DNA of 54,857 bases from the NCBI GenBank assembly GCA_024195585.1, contig SWBL01000339.1, positions 1 to 54,857 of the forward strand, written 5' to 3'. Below are positions 31,880 to 42,983 of this stretch, piece by piece. The position numbers and the translations under genes were made by a program. This DNA comes from Aureobasidium sp. EXF-3400 (taxonomy: Eukaryota; Ascomycota; Dothideomycetes; Dothideales; Saccotheciaceae). Within the stretch, counting starts at the first letter, position 1. Each line of letters starts with the position of its first letter. The notes below the pieces were generated by a model that saw nothing but the letters and a program-made list of their open reading frames with translations, was not told the DNA's origin and searched no databases.

Positions 31880-33864
31880 ATGGCTGACACTGTTATTACC
31901 CCGGAGGTCGAGTCCAACGCGTAAGTGTCGCATCCCGCCCGCTTTTGGCTATTCCCCATCACTTTGTTTGCCATCACTTGCGAGGCAACGCAGCTGCTCG
32001 CCATAACACTCGGTCAATCGCAGCCCGCCTCGACGCGCGCTTGATACGCCTGAAGCTGTCTATAGTTGCAAATGACCAAAGCTAACTCGAGCACGCAGCG
32101 GCACCATGGAGCTCAAGGAGAACACCGTCATCGTTGTTCTCGGTGCTTCGGGTGATCTTGCAAAGAAGAAGACCGTAAGCTCTTTGATCAGTCAATTGAC
32201 CTGCACGAGACCTTGCTAACTCAACCCGCAGTTCCCTGCTCTCTTCGGCCTGGTAAGCTTGCTCCAAGCGCGAGCTCCTGTCGAGCTTTGACTGATAGCA
32301 ACGTATAGCACAAGAACAACTTCCTTCCCAAGAACGTCCAGATTGTTGGTTATGCACGATCCAAGATGGACCACGCCGAGTTCATCAAGCGTGTCAAGTC
32401 GAACATCAAGGCTCCTAACAAGGACGTCGAGGACCAGCTGGAGGAGTTCTGCAGCTTCTGCACATACGTCCAGGGCGAGAAATACGACGAAGACAAATAC
32501 TACGAGGGTCTCGAGAAGCACCTCAGCGAACTCGAGAAGAAGAACAACCAGAAAGAGACTAACCGTATCTTCTACATGGCTCTGCCCCCCAGTGTCTTCA
32601 TCGACGTCTCTCAGATGCTCAAGAAGCACTGTTACCCCAAGAACGGCATTGCCCGTATCATCGTCAGTGCCTAGCGTCTTGAATAGCCTGAGCCACTGCT
32701 GACAACCATGTACAGATTGAGAAGCCCTTCGGTAAGGACCTTGGCAGCTCCAGAGAGCTTCAGCACGCCTTGGAGCCCAACTGGAAGGAGGAGGAGATCT
32801 TCCGTATTGACCACTACCTTGGTAAGGAGATGGTCAAGAACATCTTGATCCTCAGATTTGGCAACGAGTTCTTCGGCTCCAACTGGAACCGCAACCACAT
32901 TGACAATGTTCAGGTATGTTGGTATAGCCCTGCCGAGCTGTACAATTGACTAACACCATCAAGATCACCTTCAAGGAGCCTTTCGGCACTGAGGGCAGAG
33001 GCGGTTACTTCGACGAGTTCGGCATCATCCGTGATGTTATGCAGAACCATCTCCTCCAGGTCCTGACCCTGCTCGCAATGGAGCGTCCAATCTCTTTCTC
33101 TGCTGAGGACATCCGTGACGAGAAGGTTCGCGTCCTCCGCGGCATGCCCCCCATCGAGCCCAAGAACGTTATCATCGGTCAATACGAGAAGTCGCTCGAC
33201 GGATCCAAGCCCTCGTACAAGGACGACGAGTCCGTTCCCAAGGGATCCCGCTGCCCTACCTTCGCCTCGATGGTTGCCTACATCAAGAACGAGAGATGGG
33301 ACGGTGTTCCTTTCATCCTCAAGGCCGGCAAGGCCCTCAACGAGCAGAAGACCGAGGTCCGCATCCAGTTCAAGGACGTCACTTCTGGCATTTTCAAGGA
33401 CATCCCCCGCAACGAGCTTGTTATCCGCATCCAGCCCAACGAGAGTGTGTACATTAAGATGAACTCGAAGCTCCCTGGCCTGAGCATGCAGACCGTGGTT
33501 ACCGAGCTGGATCTCACCTACCGCCGCCGCTTCTCTGACCTGAAGATTCCCGAGGCCTATGAATCTCTTATTCTCGACGCCCTCAAGGGTGACCACTCCA
33601 ACTTCGTCCGTGATGACGAGCTTGACGCCAGTTGGAGAATCTTCACTCCTCTCCTCCACTACCTCGACGACAACAAGGAGATTGTCCCCATGGGCTACCC
33701 CTACGGTAAGTTTCTTTCTCACACAATCTCAGCGACCAATACTGACTTGAATCGCAGGCTCTCGCGGTCCCTCCGTTCTTGACGATTTCACCTCCTCGTA
33801 CGGCTACAAGTTCAGCGATGCCGCCGGCTACCAATGGAGCAACCTTCCCGAGAACAAGCTCTAA
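31880..33864 (+). CDS. gsdA: Glucose-6-phosphate 1-dehydrogenase
   Basis: The first, NADPH-forming enzyme of the oxidative pentose phosphate pathway (yeast ZWF1, Aspergillus gsdA), cytosolic. The spliced model has seven exons: 31880-31920, 32099-32174, 32232-32252, 32309-32662, 32716-32913, 32964-33705 and 33758-33864, 512 aa. The NADP-binding GASGDLAKKK is at 29-38 and the catalytic RIDHYLGKE at 194-202. The third exon is only 21 nt (FPALFGL), yet it completes the Rossmann start. All junctions keep phase and rebuild uninterrupted family sequence. Third positions are strongly C/G-biased, as expected for high expression. The first intron (178 bp) is long for this window and may carry regulatory sequence. 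Only NADP specificity and the family are certain. Confidence 0.97.
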
Positions 33865-34358
33865 AAAGCAAAATGATATATACCCGAAATGAAAGAAAAT
33901 CGAATGCTGGTGTGCCGAGCAAGGCAAAAGCATATCTAGCAGGATAACAATGGTGGAGAGCTGTCCTTCACGACACCTTCATGCAACGAAGGGCGGCTAT
34001 GCATGAACGCATCTGAAAGAAACTTAATGACTCGTCTTCTTCGCTCCATAGCAACAAACTAAAGAACTATTACGCAACTTCTCAATGCTTTATAACTGTT
34101 GCATACTGTGTTTGTTATTTGATAATTGCAGCTTGATGCTCGCCTTAAATTCAGCCTGAATGTGACTGACCCTGTGGCTGACGGCCGTGCGCCCAAGGAG
34201 CGACCAAGACCCCTGTGGCTTGCTTTCCGTTTACGCATCGTGTGCTCACTTGTCAGCTCCCGTCATAATTAGAGCAACCACTTGTTGACCAAGTTATCAA
34301 TTTTCGGAGACGTTTGCGAGCCTTCATGCTAACCTAAATACTGGTTAGAAGAGTAATA
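33865..34358. other. Intergenic region, G6PD 3' flank and transporter promoter
   Basis: About 490 bp in tandem orientation, AT-rich around 34060-34140 and without coding frames. No TATA box or known factor site stands out before the transporter ATG. Confidence 0.4.
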
Positions 34359-36368
34359 ATGGCACAGGCGCAATGGCAGGGGACACCTCATGTCAAAGGC
34401 TCTAGCGAGTCCATGCGCATGGTGTTGTTGACATTCAGCTTGATAGGCTTGCAGTAAGTTCAGGTGTTTAACGAGACTTGAGGACAAGTTTTGATTCTGA
34501 CGAGATTGACAGATTCACATGGGGTACTGAGATGACTTATTGCACTCCGTATCTGTTGCAGCTCGGTCTTACCAAGAGCAAGCTCTCGCTTGTTTGGATA
34601 GCTGGACCGTTGTCAGGACTGATCATGCAGCCAATCGTGGGTATCATGGCCGACAAGAGCACTTCCAAATGGGGTCGCCGACGACCCGTCATGGTTGGTG
34701 GTACAGTCATTGTAAGCATTTGTTTGCTGATTCTGGGCTGGACGAAAGAGATTGTTGCTGCATTCATTGAGGAAGGAGAACTGGTTGGTCATTCCCAAGC
34801 ACCAAGTTGTAACATGAGGTCCGTGTTTTGACATTCGTACAGCGCCGTGAAGCGACCATCTTTCTGGCTGTGTTGTCGATCTATGCTCTTGACTTTGCTA
34901 TCAATGCCGTTCAATCATCATGTCGCAGTCTCATCGTAGACACTTTACCCATCCCAAAGCAACAACTGGGTTCTGCCTGGGGTAAGTTTCCACAGCATCA
35001 TTTCTGTATCGGTTGATCTAATGTCATGAAGCCAGCAGGTTGGTGGCTGTTGGTCATCTTATTGGTTATGGAGCCGGAGCCCTGGACTTGAGCTTGATCT
35101 TTGGAACACTCATTGGCGACACACAATTCAAACAACTCACTGTCATTGCAGCTGTGGCTCTCATCGTAGCCGTTGGAGTGACATGCTGGGCTGTCGAGGA
35201 GCGTGTACTCGTTGCCAGAGGGTACGATCTATGCTCTCTTCCATTAAGCTTGTAGCTGACTCAGTCACAGAGACGGTGTGAAGGATGAAGGCATGGTTGC
35301 AGTGCTTACGCAAATCTTCAAGACCACCAGGAATTTACCCAAGCGAATTCAGATGGTACGGTCATCAAGGATGGAGCAGTGGGTTTCCAGAGAAGAGCTG
35401 ACAAGTAACAGATCTGCTGGATCCAATTCTGGTCATGGATCGGTATGTGTTGAAGGAATGCCTTCCTGAGCTTTCAATCTGACGTTGCAAACAGGCTGGT
35501 TTCCGTTCCTTTTCTATTCTACTACTTGGGTCGGAGAAATATATCTCAGATACGACGCTTCTCCCGAAGTCAAAAACTCCAAGGATCCGCTGACAGATAT
35601 CGGCCGGGTTGGAAGTATGTCGTTGATTGTGTTCTCCATCGTCACATTCATTGGCTCAATCACGCTCCCATGGATGATCAAGTCTCCGGAAGATGAGAAG
35701 CCAGACTTTACTCCTAGGCCTCCTGCAAGCATTGCGCCAATTGTGAGGACCGTAGTGGAGCGCAAGCCTAGCCTGTTGACTGCCTGGACGGTGTCACATC
35801 TCATCTTTGCAGGATCCATGGTCTTCGCTCCGTTCGTCACATCATTGCGTTTTGCAACGATCTTGGTTGCAGTTTGTGGAATGTAAGTATCTCCGAATAT
35901 TCGTGCTCTGATGCTAGTGTACTGACAGACAACAGACCATGGGCCCTCGCGTGCTGGGCTCCTTTCACCTTCATGGGTGTTGAGATCAGCAAGCTCGGCA
36001 GCAGTCTACCCACCGCAAGACGTGGCAGTCACCAATATCAGAGAGTACCTGACGAGTCTATCGAGATGAGCTCGGAGGCTAGAAGTGCTGGCAAACACGA
36101 AGATTCTGCCACTGGTGAGCTTGCCGGCATATACTTGGGCATCCTCAACCTCTACACAACGCTACCTCAGTTTATTGCTACTGGTATCTCGATGGTGGTG
36201 TTTACAGTGCTCGAGCCTGGCAAGAGCCCGGAACTGGCAAAGGATGCCCACCCGGACGAGCATCACAGTACAGAAGGTTACAATGGCATAGCGGTGTGTT
36301 TGTTTATCGGCGCTTTGTGCTCTGTCGCTGCTGCAGTCGCAACACAGAGATTCAAGAATACCGCATAG
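34359..36368 (+). CDS. Sucrose / alpha-glucoside:H+ symporter (SUT-like, GPH/MFS)
   Basis: A 12-span sugar transporter related to S. pombe Sut1 and plant sucrose carriers. The spliced model has eight exons: 34359-34453, 34513-34783, 34843-34981, 35032-35221, 35271-35355, 35412-35442, 35495-35882 and 35936-36368, 543 aa. Diagnostic features are FTWGTEMTYCTPYLLQLGL in the first span region, GPLSGLIMQPIVG and the loop motif KWGRRRPVMVGG, which marks the SUT family. Exon 6 is only 31 nt (ICWIQFWSWI). The intron at 34784 uses a weak GTTGGT donor, chosen because the frame and family sequence need it. A hydrophilic loop near IEMSSEARSAGKHED precedes the last spans. Substrate (sucrose, maltose or another alpha-glucoside) is inferred from the family. 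It lies next to the G6PD gene, but a shared role is not shown. Confidence 0.88.
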
Positions 36369-36669
36369 GATAGAGAGCAAATGTACAAATATTGAATCCC
36401 TCAGAGTTTCTGAAAGTCATATACTTGTATACACTATTTGCACAATATTTAATACATCGGGCTTTGGAGTTGCACCGGAAGCCGATGGACTCAGAATATC
36501 AATGACGTAGACTTCCCAATCCGAGCTCACTGGTTTGGTGGTGAGGTCCAAGCGTATTGTGGATGTTGCTGGGTCGCAGGAGCAACGTTACTGCTGCGAT
36601 TGCTCTTTGCTTCTGTCTACAAACGATTGCTGTCTTGTCGTAATATAGCGAAAAGTCTGAGCAATAGTC
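36369..36669. other. Intergenic region, transporter 3' flank
   Basis: A tandem spacer of about 300 bp. AT-rich at 36400-36450 (TATACTTGTATACAC, AATATTTAATA), likely 3' end signals. The rest is presumed promoter of the methyltransferase. Confidence 0.4.
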
Positions 36670-37884
36670 ATGGATTACAGTGTGTTGTCTCTTACGCGAA
36701 GCCTGCACGAAATGTGACCACAAGCTAACTGGAACAGACACTATGCTCGAGAAACTGCTGGATGGCGGTTACCTGCCCACGACGGTGATTCGTGCTGGTA
36801 TTCGCCAGCAGCTACGCCAGCGATTGGCCTCTATCGCGTCGACATCGAATGCATCTGCTTATGATACCAAGATGAAGTATGTCGAGCTCTTGCGCGAGAG
36901 ACCTATCGCCATTGAGACATCGAAAGCAAACACGCAGCATTATGAAGTCGGCACTGGTGTGCTCAACAACATGCTTGGCCCGAATATGAAGTATTCGTGC
37001 TGTCTTTACGAGGGTCTCAAGCCTGGACAAGGTCTCGGTGAGGCAGAGCTGCTTATGATGGAGGACTATGTCAAGAAGGCCGACTTGAAGGATGGCATGA
37101 CCATGTTCGATCTCGGGTACGATATCAGAATTGATTGAAAAGACTAGACAAAGAGAGCTAAAAAAAAACAGATGTGGATGGGGATCACTCAGTCTGTTCC
37201 TCGCAGAAAAGTTCCCCAACTCCAAGATCACTGGTTTCTCCAATTCACGTACGCAAAAGGAGTACATTGACTCGCAAGCCAGCAAACGAGGCTTGAGTAA
37301 CCTGACAATTGTCACTGGAGATATTGCTACGTATGAGTTCCAAGCACCGCTGACCGAGTCATTTGATCGCGTGCTGTCGATAGAGCTGTTTGAGCACATG
37401 AAGAACTACAAGCTTTTGCTCCGCAAGGTATCGAGCCTGCTCAAATCAGGTGGCAAGCTGTTCGTGCACATTTTCGCACACAAGGACAGCCCGTACGACT
37501 TTGAGGATGGATGGATGACGGAGCACTTCTTCACGGGAGGCACAATGCCCAGCGCGGACTTGTTGCTCTGGTTCCAGGATGACCTGAGATGCCAACGCAT
37601 GTGGTGGGTCAACGGTAAGAACTATGCGCAAACTTGCGAGGTAAGAGAAGCAGAAGTACAATGATTAAAACGGAGCCACAAGCTAACAAGGGCAGGACTG
37701 GCTGTCAACGATGAACAAGAACAGAAAGGTGCTCTGGCCGCATTTGGAGGAGACGTATGGAAAGGAGGGAGCGCTGACGTGGTTCCACCGATGGCAAATA
37801 TTCTACCTCGCATGCGCCGAGTTGTTCGGGTACAATGGCGGAGAGGAGTGGGGAGTGTGCCACTACTTGTTTGAGAAGGCATAG
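36670..37884 (+). CDS. SAM-dependent methyltransferase, CFA synthase / coclaurine N-methyltransferase-like
   Basis: A class I methyltransferase of the family that includes bacterial cyclopropane fatty acid synthase and plant coclaurine N-methyltransferase. The spliced model is 36670-36679, 36738-37116, 37172-37640 and 37696-37884, 348 aa. The SAM motif [21 protein letters not shown], is rebuilt across the second intron, followed by [15 protein letters not shown] and [11 protein letters not shown]. The N-terminal [12 protein letters not shown] and the C-terminal WHLPH-like WPHLEETYG region match this family. The 10-nt first exon (MDYN) is tentative: GTGTGT donor, CTAAC branch site and CAG acceptor are present, but translation could equally start at the ATG at 36743. 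The substrate is unknown; fungal members are mostly uncharacterised. Confidence 0.83.
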
Positions 37885-37956
37885 AAGAGGGAATTGGTAT
37901 TGTGGTATAGACATGAATAATTGAGAGAATTGTTGAAGAGCGTGCAAGCGAGTGAT

Positions 37957-38243
37957 CTAGTGATCCCAGGGGTGCTTCCAGCCGAGGAGAGCAGGACCGT
38001 CCTTGTAAGTTGTCAATACGCGTGATTCTGTCGGGGCGCGGGAGTGTGGGTACCTTTCTGGCTCTGTACATCAACTGCGGAAGGAGTCAGACTTGTCGCA
38101 TGAATATCAGAACTGGAGCAGCTTACGAAGAACCACATGCTGGCACCGAGGCCAGTGGCAGCGAATCTGTAGAGAGGGCGGACGGGGTGGATGTGGATGG
38201 GGTGACCGCCGTGGGCAGCACCGGGACGAGAGGGACCAGCCAT
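37957..38243 (-). CDS. Mitochondrial complex I small subunit, NDUFB2 / AGGG type
   Basis: A 60-aa accessory subunit of NADH:ubiquinone oxidoreductase. The spliced model is 37957-38001, 38054-38074 and 38127-38243, with two 52-bp introns and a 21-nt middle exon (LMYRARK). The protein has a His/Gly/Pro-rich N-terminus (GGHPIHIHPV), one membrane helix around GLGASMWFF and the end DGPALLGWKHPWDH. This closely matches the short plant and fungal B2/AGGG subunits, which share MWF, YRA, DGP, LGW and HPW. It has no cleavable presequence, which is usual for this subunit. It is divergent from the BUR1 gene, with 384 bp between starts. The gene is easily missed because no exon is longer than 120 bp. Confidence 0.85.
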
Positions 38244-38627
38244 TGTGTCTGCGCGCGGTCAGAGATGCGGTCTAGCCGGACTGTTCGAACGAGTGGGTGG
38301 GCTGCGTACGTGAGAGGTGATGGTTGACAATGTCGTCGGCCGTGGCAGTAACGAAGTGAATGCGCTCTTTCTTGGCGAGCAGCAGAGTGGACGTCGGCCT
38401 TTCGCAGGGCAGCGTGGAGAAGGAACGAATGACGCTCCGTGTTTGTCTATCATTCACTGAGCCCACCAAGACTTTATTCTACTTCTTTCCCCATCAACTC
38501 TCCCACCTCGGCCCTTCCTTTGCACTGAACTTTCGCATCTCGCTGGACTCGCACGCACCCTTCGTCACCGACCTTCGAACCCGCGCGTCCTTCGCATGCC
38601 ATGACAATCGACTGAAGCGCTCAAAAA
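38244..38627. promoter_or_regulatory. Divergent promoter, complex I subunit / BUR1
   Basis: 384 bp shared by two housekeeping genes. The right half is CT-rich (TCTCCCACCTCGGCC, CTTCCTTTG). There is no clear TATA box, which fits constitutive expression. Confidence 0.45.
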
Positions 38628-40499
38628 ATGGCCATGACCGACACGAGCCAGCGTCGATTCCGCGGATGCGCTGGCATCGACGACTTTGACATTGTCCAGA
38701 AACTGGGTGAGGGAACCTTCGGTGTCGTCTCTAAGGCTCGCTCAAAACGTTCCGGCGCCATTGTCGCCCTCAAAAAGATCTTGATACACAACGAGAAGGA
38801 TGGCTTCCCCATCACCGCCCTGCGCGAGATCAAGCTGCTCAAGATGCTCTCTCATCCCAACGTCCTGACCCTCCAAGAGATGGCCGTCGAACGTCACAAG
38901 AGTACGCCTATTCACTCCGACGAAAGTCCCCAAGACCCTAACTTCGACTGCAGAAGATGTCAAGAAGCGCGCTACCCTCTACATGGTCTGTCCCTACATG
39001 GACCACGATCTCTCGGGAATGACAACAAACCCGGACATCTCCTTCACCGAGGCTCAGATCAAATGCTACATGCTACAACTCCTCGAAGGCTTGCGCTATC
39101 TGCACGACAGCCACATCTTGCACCGCGATATGAAGGGTAACCTACACCGAGCCATCTGGTCACATTTCTGTCCCATCTGACGTCCAACAGCTGCAAACAT
39201 TCTCATCAACAACCGCGGCCTGCTTCAAATTGCCGACTTTGGTCTCGCCCGTCACTACGACGGCCCTGTGCCTCAGCCTGGCCGAGGTAACGGCGATGCA
39301 GTACGCGATTACACAACCCTCGTCGTGACGCGGTGGTACCGTCCTCCAGAGCTTCTTCTGCAATTGAGGCGATACACTCCGGCTATCGATATGTGGGGCG
39401 CTGGGTATGTTGGTCCGCTCGCTTTTTGCAGCATCTGTTCTGACAATAAACAGCTGCGTCTTCGCCGAGATGTTTGAAGGACGACCGATTCTCGAAGGCA
39501 AATCCGACCTCAACCAGGCCCAAATCATCTTTGAGTTGGTTGGTTCACCCAACGAGGACAACATGCCAGGCTGGTCGCAACTTCCAGGCTGTGATGGTGT
39601 CAAGGAATTCGAGCCTCAACGTGGTACTCTTCGCCAGAGATTCCGCAAGTGAGTTCTCCTCGTCCTGTTGGCAGCAAGTCACCTACTGACACAAAAACAG
39701 TCTACACCCGGAAGCCCAGAACCTGCTCTCAGAACTGCTCAGGCTGGATTGGCGCAAACGTATCAATGCCTGGGACGCTCTGCAGCACCCTTACTTCAAA
39801 ACTCACCCGCTTCCTTCTCGTCCGGAGGACCTACCGCGCTTCGAAGAGTCACACGAGCTCGACCGCAGAAAGCATCACGAGAAGCGCGCTGCCATGCCCC
39901 CTGCTCCCGCTGGTGGAACTGTTGGTATGGGTCCAGATGAGGCTTGGGGCGCTGGTGGTGGCCGCAACTACGGTCCTCCGAACGGCTATTCTGGTTACGA
40001 GCGTAGAGGTCCACCTCGCGACCAGAGGATTCCTCCTCCAGCGAGGGCTTACGACTCGCGTCCTCCTTCACACGATACCCCTCCGCTAGCAAGAAGACCA
40101 GCGTGGCAAAACAATCCCGACTCGCGCAGACCTCCCTTACCACCGCCTCCGCACACCAACGGCTCATCACATCTGCCACCACCTCCTACAGATAACCGCC
40201 TTCCCCCTCGTCCTGGACCACCCCCAGCAGATGGCCGACTCCCACCTCGCCCTCCACCCGCGAACGCAAGAACCGGTCCAAACATTGACACATACATTCC
40301 GAGCTATTCTGCTGCACGCCGAGAAGATGCTGCACCACCGAACGGCAGGCGAAACTCCCGCGATCATGGATATCCTCGAGACCGCCCTCCACCCAACGGA
40401 AGAGACAGAGATCGAAGGACTCGTAGCAGGAGTCCGGATCGTGAGCGTCGCGAGAGGCTGCAAGATAGAGAGCGCGAGTTATACAATAATCGCCGTTGA
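38628..40499 (+). CDS. BUR1: BUR1/CDK9-type kinase of RNA polymerase II elongation
   Basis: A cyclin-dependent kinase that phosphorylates the Pol II CTD linker and Spt5 (yeast Bur1/Sgv1, animal CDK9). The spliced model is 38628-38901, 38954-39136, 39191-39404, 39454-39648 and 39701-40499, 554 aa. Visible hallmarks: Gly loop GEGTFG, cyclin-contact helix PITALRE at 61-67 (the CDK9 signature), catalytic HRDMK with D150, DFG with D168, T-loop [17 protein letters not shown] with the activating Thr, and the C-lobe motif [16 protein letters not shown]. From about residue 350 to the end comes a Pro/Arg/Gly-rich low-complexity tail ending in RS/RE-type repeats. Long basic tails are typical of filamentous-fungal Bur1. 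All four introns (49-54 bp) keep the frame. Confidence 0.94.
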
Positions 40500-40823
40500 G
40501 CTTAGCCATCACTCAGAGAGCATCAACAAGGACATATTTTTTTATCAACAACTACGAATAGAGTTCAGAGCCCGCATGGCATCCGGGCTCATCAGACTCA
40601 CGATATTGAGATTATATAGCGAGGCGTTGTCGGTTTCTGCTTTCCACAGCGCAGAGCATGGGAGCGGAAATTTGGGAAGGGATCGTCTGAAAAGAGAGAA
40701 GCGCCAAAGAAGCACCTCTCATCACAGATGTCCTCTATCATATATTATCAAAACCACTTAAAAACTGTGCAACAAGGGTTCCAGTCGATGAGAGATATTG
40801 AGCATCAACGGTCGCTCCCAAGT
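40500..40823. other. Convergent intergenic region
   Basis: The 3' flanks of BUR1 and the P450 gene, with AT-rich stretches at 40535-40560 and 40735-40765. Nothing else seen. Confidence 0.45.
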
Positions 40824-42610
40824 TTATACCTCAGGCAAATCCCCACGACGTGAAATCCACACTCGGATGTCGTCGCTCGTGCTGTACACTCCAGTGGCTG
40901 GTTTATACCGTGGCATCTTCCAAGCACTGCCTCCGACGGGCTCCATATCCCACATGCTGATGAACGCCGCTGTGAAGACCAAAGCCTCCTTTTGGGCAAA
41001 TGCTCGACCTTTGCACATTGAGTGTCCACCGCCTGTAACACAGTCGTCAATATTGCTGCACGAAAAGAAATTGTGTTTCTTGACTCACCATATGGTCTGA
41101 TCGTCCCCATGTTAACAGATATCTCTTCCACTCCTTGCTCACGCTTGATATGTCTATCCGCCCTCCACACTTGCGGGTCGTCAAAATAGGCAGGATCCGT
41201 GTGGTGGATCGAATGAGCGATATGAGCATAAGTTCCCTTCTTCAACAAGAACTTCTTTGCATCCTTGTCTCTAGAAGCTGGGAGAACCAGATCTTCCTGC
41301 ATGACCCTGAAACTCCAAGGTGCTGCATCCAAGCGTAGAGATTCGATATAACAGCTCTTTAGCAACGGGCATCTGCTTGCCAGAGCTTCGTGATCGAAAG
41401 TACCGATCTGGGGCGGCTCCGGTACGCCAAAGAGTTGTTTTGGCTGGATGGCGTGTACGAACGGCGCGATCTCCTCGCGTAGTTGGGCGAGGACTGCTTT
41501 GTCGGCGTAGATGTGGTTGAGCATCCAGAACACCAGCATGTTTGCATTGGCGTTCATGGCCCACAGTAATGACAGATCCAAGGCTGCTCGTTCATTCATT
41601 GTGAAGTTGAGTTGACGATACAGCTTCAACCTCTGAGTCAGGACAGGACCGACATCTTCGAGAGACTGCCATTCTTGACCTGGATCATTGTCGTTTGCTG
41701 CTGTTTCCATTGCTTCTTCGAAGGCAAGTACAGCGTTGAATGCCCGACTGCGAGCGATCTTTGCCTTCCAAATTGGAGGAATTGGCAGCCAGGCAGGAAG
41801 TCCAGTGGCCAGCCACTTGAACCCTCTGTCCATATCCCAAAGGTCCAGGAAAAACTTGGGGTTATTCTTGACAAAGTCAGAGCCGATTAGGGACGGGTTG
41901 GCGTTTGCAGCGATGAAATCTCGAATCAGGTCCATCATGCTGGCTTCAACAACTAGCTCTCCGTTGGGTTTGGTGGTTGTCTCGGCATTGCTTGTTCGTT
42001 CCCATTCAACCTGATCAACCCTGCTCTCAGAAAAGGTCACTAGATTGGCGATGTTGCGTTTCGTCACATCGATAGTATTCTGAACCATTTCTTTCAGACC
42101 AGGATCAGAGAGCAGTGGCTTGTAGCACGTCAATAGTCCAGGCATGGCTTCCTCATACTTTTGCAGGGAAGCTTTCGATTTCGGGAAACCAAACACAGCA
42201 GTCATGACATGTGCTCCCACTGAATCCATGTTTGCGATTGAATGTTTCTGGTTCATCAATGACCCGCCCATGGAAGGCGAAAACACAATGTTATGTGTAG
42301 TACTGCCTAGGTTCAGTGCGAAAACACCACTTCTGTAAGTGTCGCGCGCCTTGTTCAGAAAAGACTGTGGTGAAAAGCTGAACTGTGGTATATGCCCAAG
42401 AATAGGGATCCAGTAAGGGATCATCGGTATGGTTCTAGATCCATTTTGAGCAGGCTTCGAGGTTCCGAAGAAGCCACTGATGAATCTGGTCGTGATAGCC
42501 AGAAACAACAATGCGACTACTGCGGTCGCCCATGTTGTGTCCAGTTTCTGTGATGCTGTCGGTTGAACTTGCAGCCTGGCAATCGGTGTCACGGTAGCGT
42601 TGGAATTCAT
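40824..42610 (-). CDS. Cytochrome P450, CYP7/CYP8-like
   Basis: The spliced model is 40824-41032 and 41089-42610, 576 aa. The 56-bp intron (GTGAGT..CAG) splits the heme loop and joins RPYG to GGHSMCKGRAFAQKE, giving axial Cys514; the unspliced frame has no heme ligand. An N-terminal anchor (about 27-45) is followed by IPYWIPILGHIPQF. The K-helix ExxR is E423-R426 (ESLR). The I-helix reads LLWAMNANANMLVFWMLNH (W350-H366), like sterol 7-alpha-hydroxylases and prostacyclin synthase (LWA...N...FW), and lacks the acidic-Thr pair of ordinary P450s. Relatives in fungi are annotated as CYP7/8-like or 25-hydroxycholesterol 7-alpha-hydroxylase-like. The reaction could be a sterol hydroxylation or an isomerisation of an oxidised lipid; the sequence cannot decide. 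It shares a 373-bp divergent promoter with HAM1. Confidence 0.88.
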
Positions 42611-42983
42611 CGGTTGCTGGGTTGGGTGAGCTTAAGGGGTAACGGTTATTGGTCACCCTGTCTTGAGACTGGGCAGGGCAGTACGTCAAGAAGCTCTACA
42701 GCAAAGACACCAGCATCAGTATATCTCAACGTAAGCTTGAAATGAATCGAAGATCTCAAATCCAAGGGAAATGGAATCAGAGAGACGACTGAGATGACAG
42801 GACTGCTGACGGTCGGTGACTGTGTTTGGGATGCCGGTGGCTCTCTATTTCTTGGCAAGGGAAAGATTTCTTGAAGACCATCATTGACTGTGAAACAACT
42901 ACACATTAATGAGAAGAACCACACTCCGACCATTTATTACATTCTGTCATCAGAGGCATCACTTCTCATCTCGTTCTGCAACA
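42611..42983. promoter_or_regulatory. Divergent promoter, P450 / HAM1
   Basis: 373 bp between divergent ATGs. The HAM1 side has ATTAATGAG and TTATTACATTC AT-rich stretches within 100 bp of the start. No firm motif. Confidence 0.4.

Noticed and set aside
32910..33722. A 270-codon minus-strand frame opposite the G6PD gene
   Set aside because: Long antisense frames arise from strong third-position C/G bias. The sense strand encodes an unmistakable enzyme.
34478..34831. A separate small protein starting at 34478 in the transporter gene
   Set aside because: It is exon 2 of the sugar transporter read from inside the first intron and through the second; splicing gives continuous family sequence.
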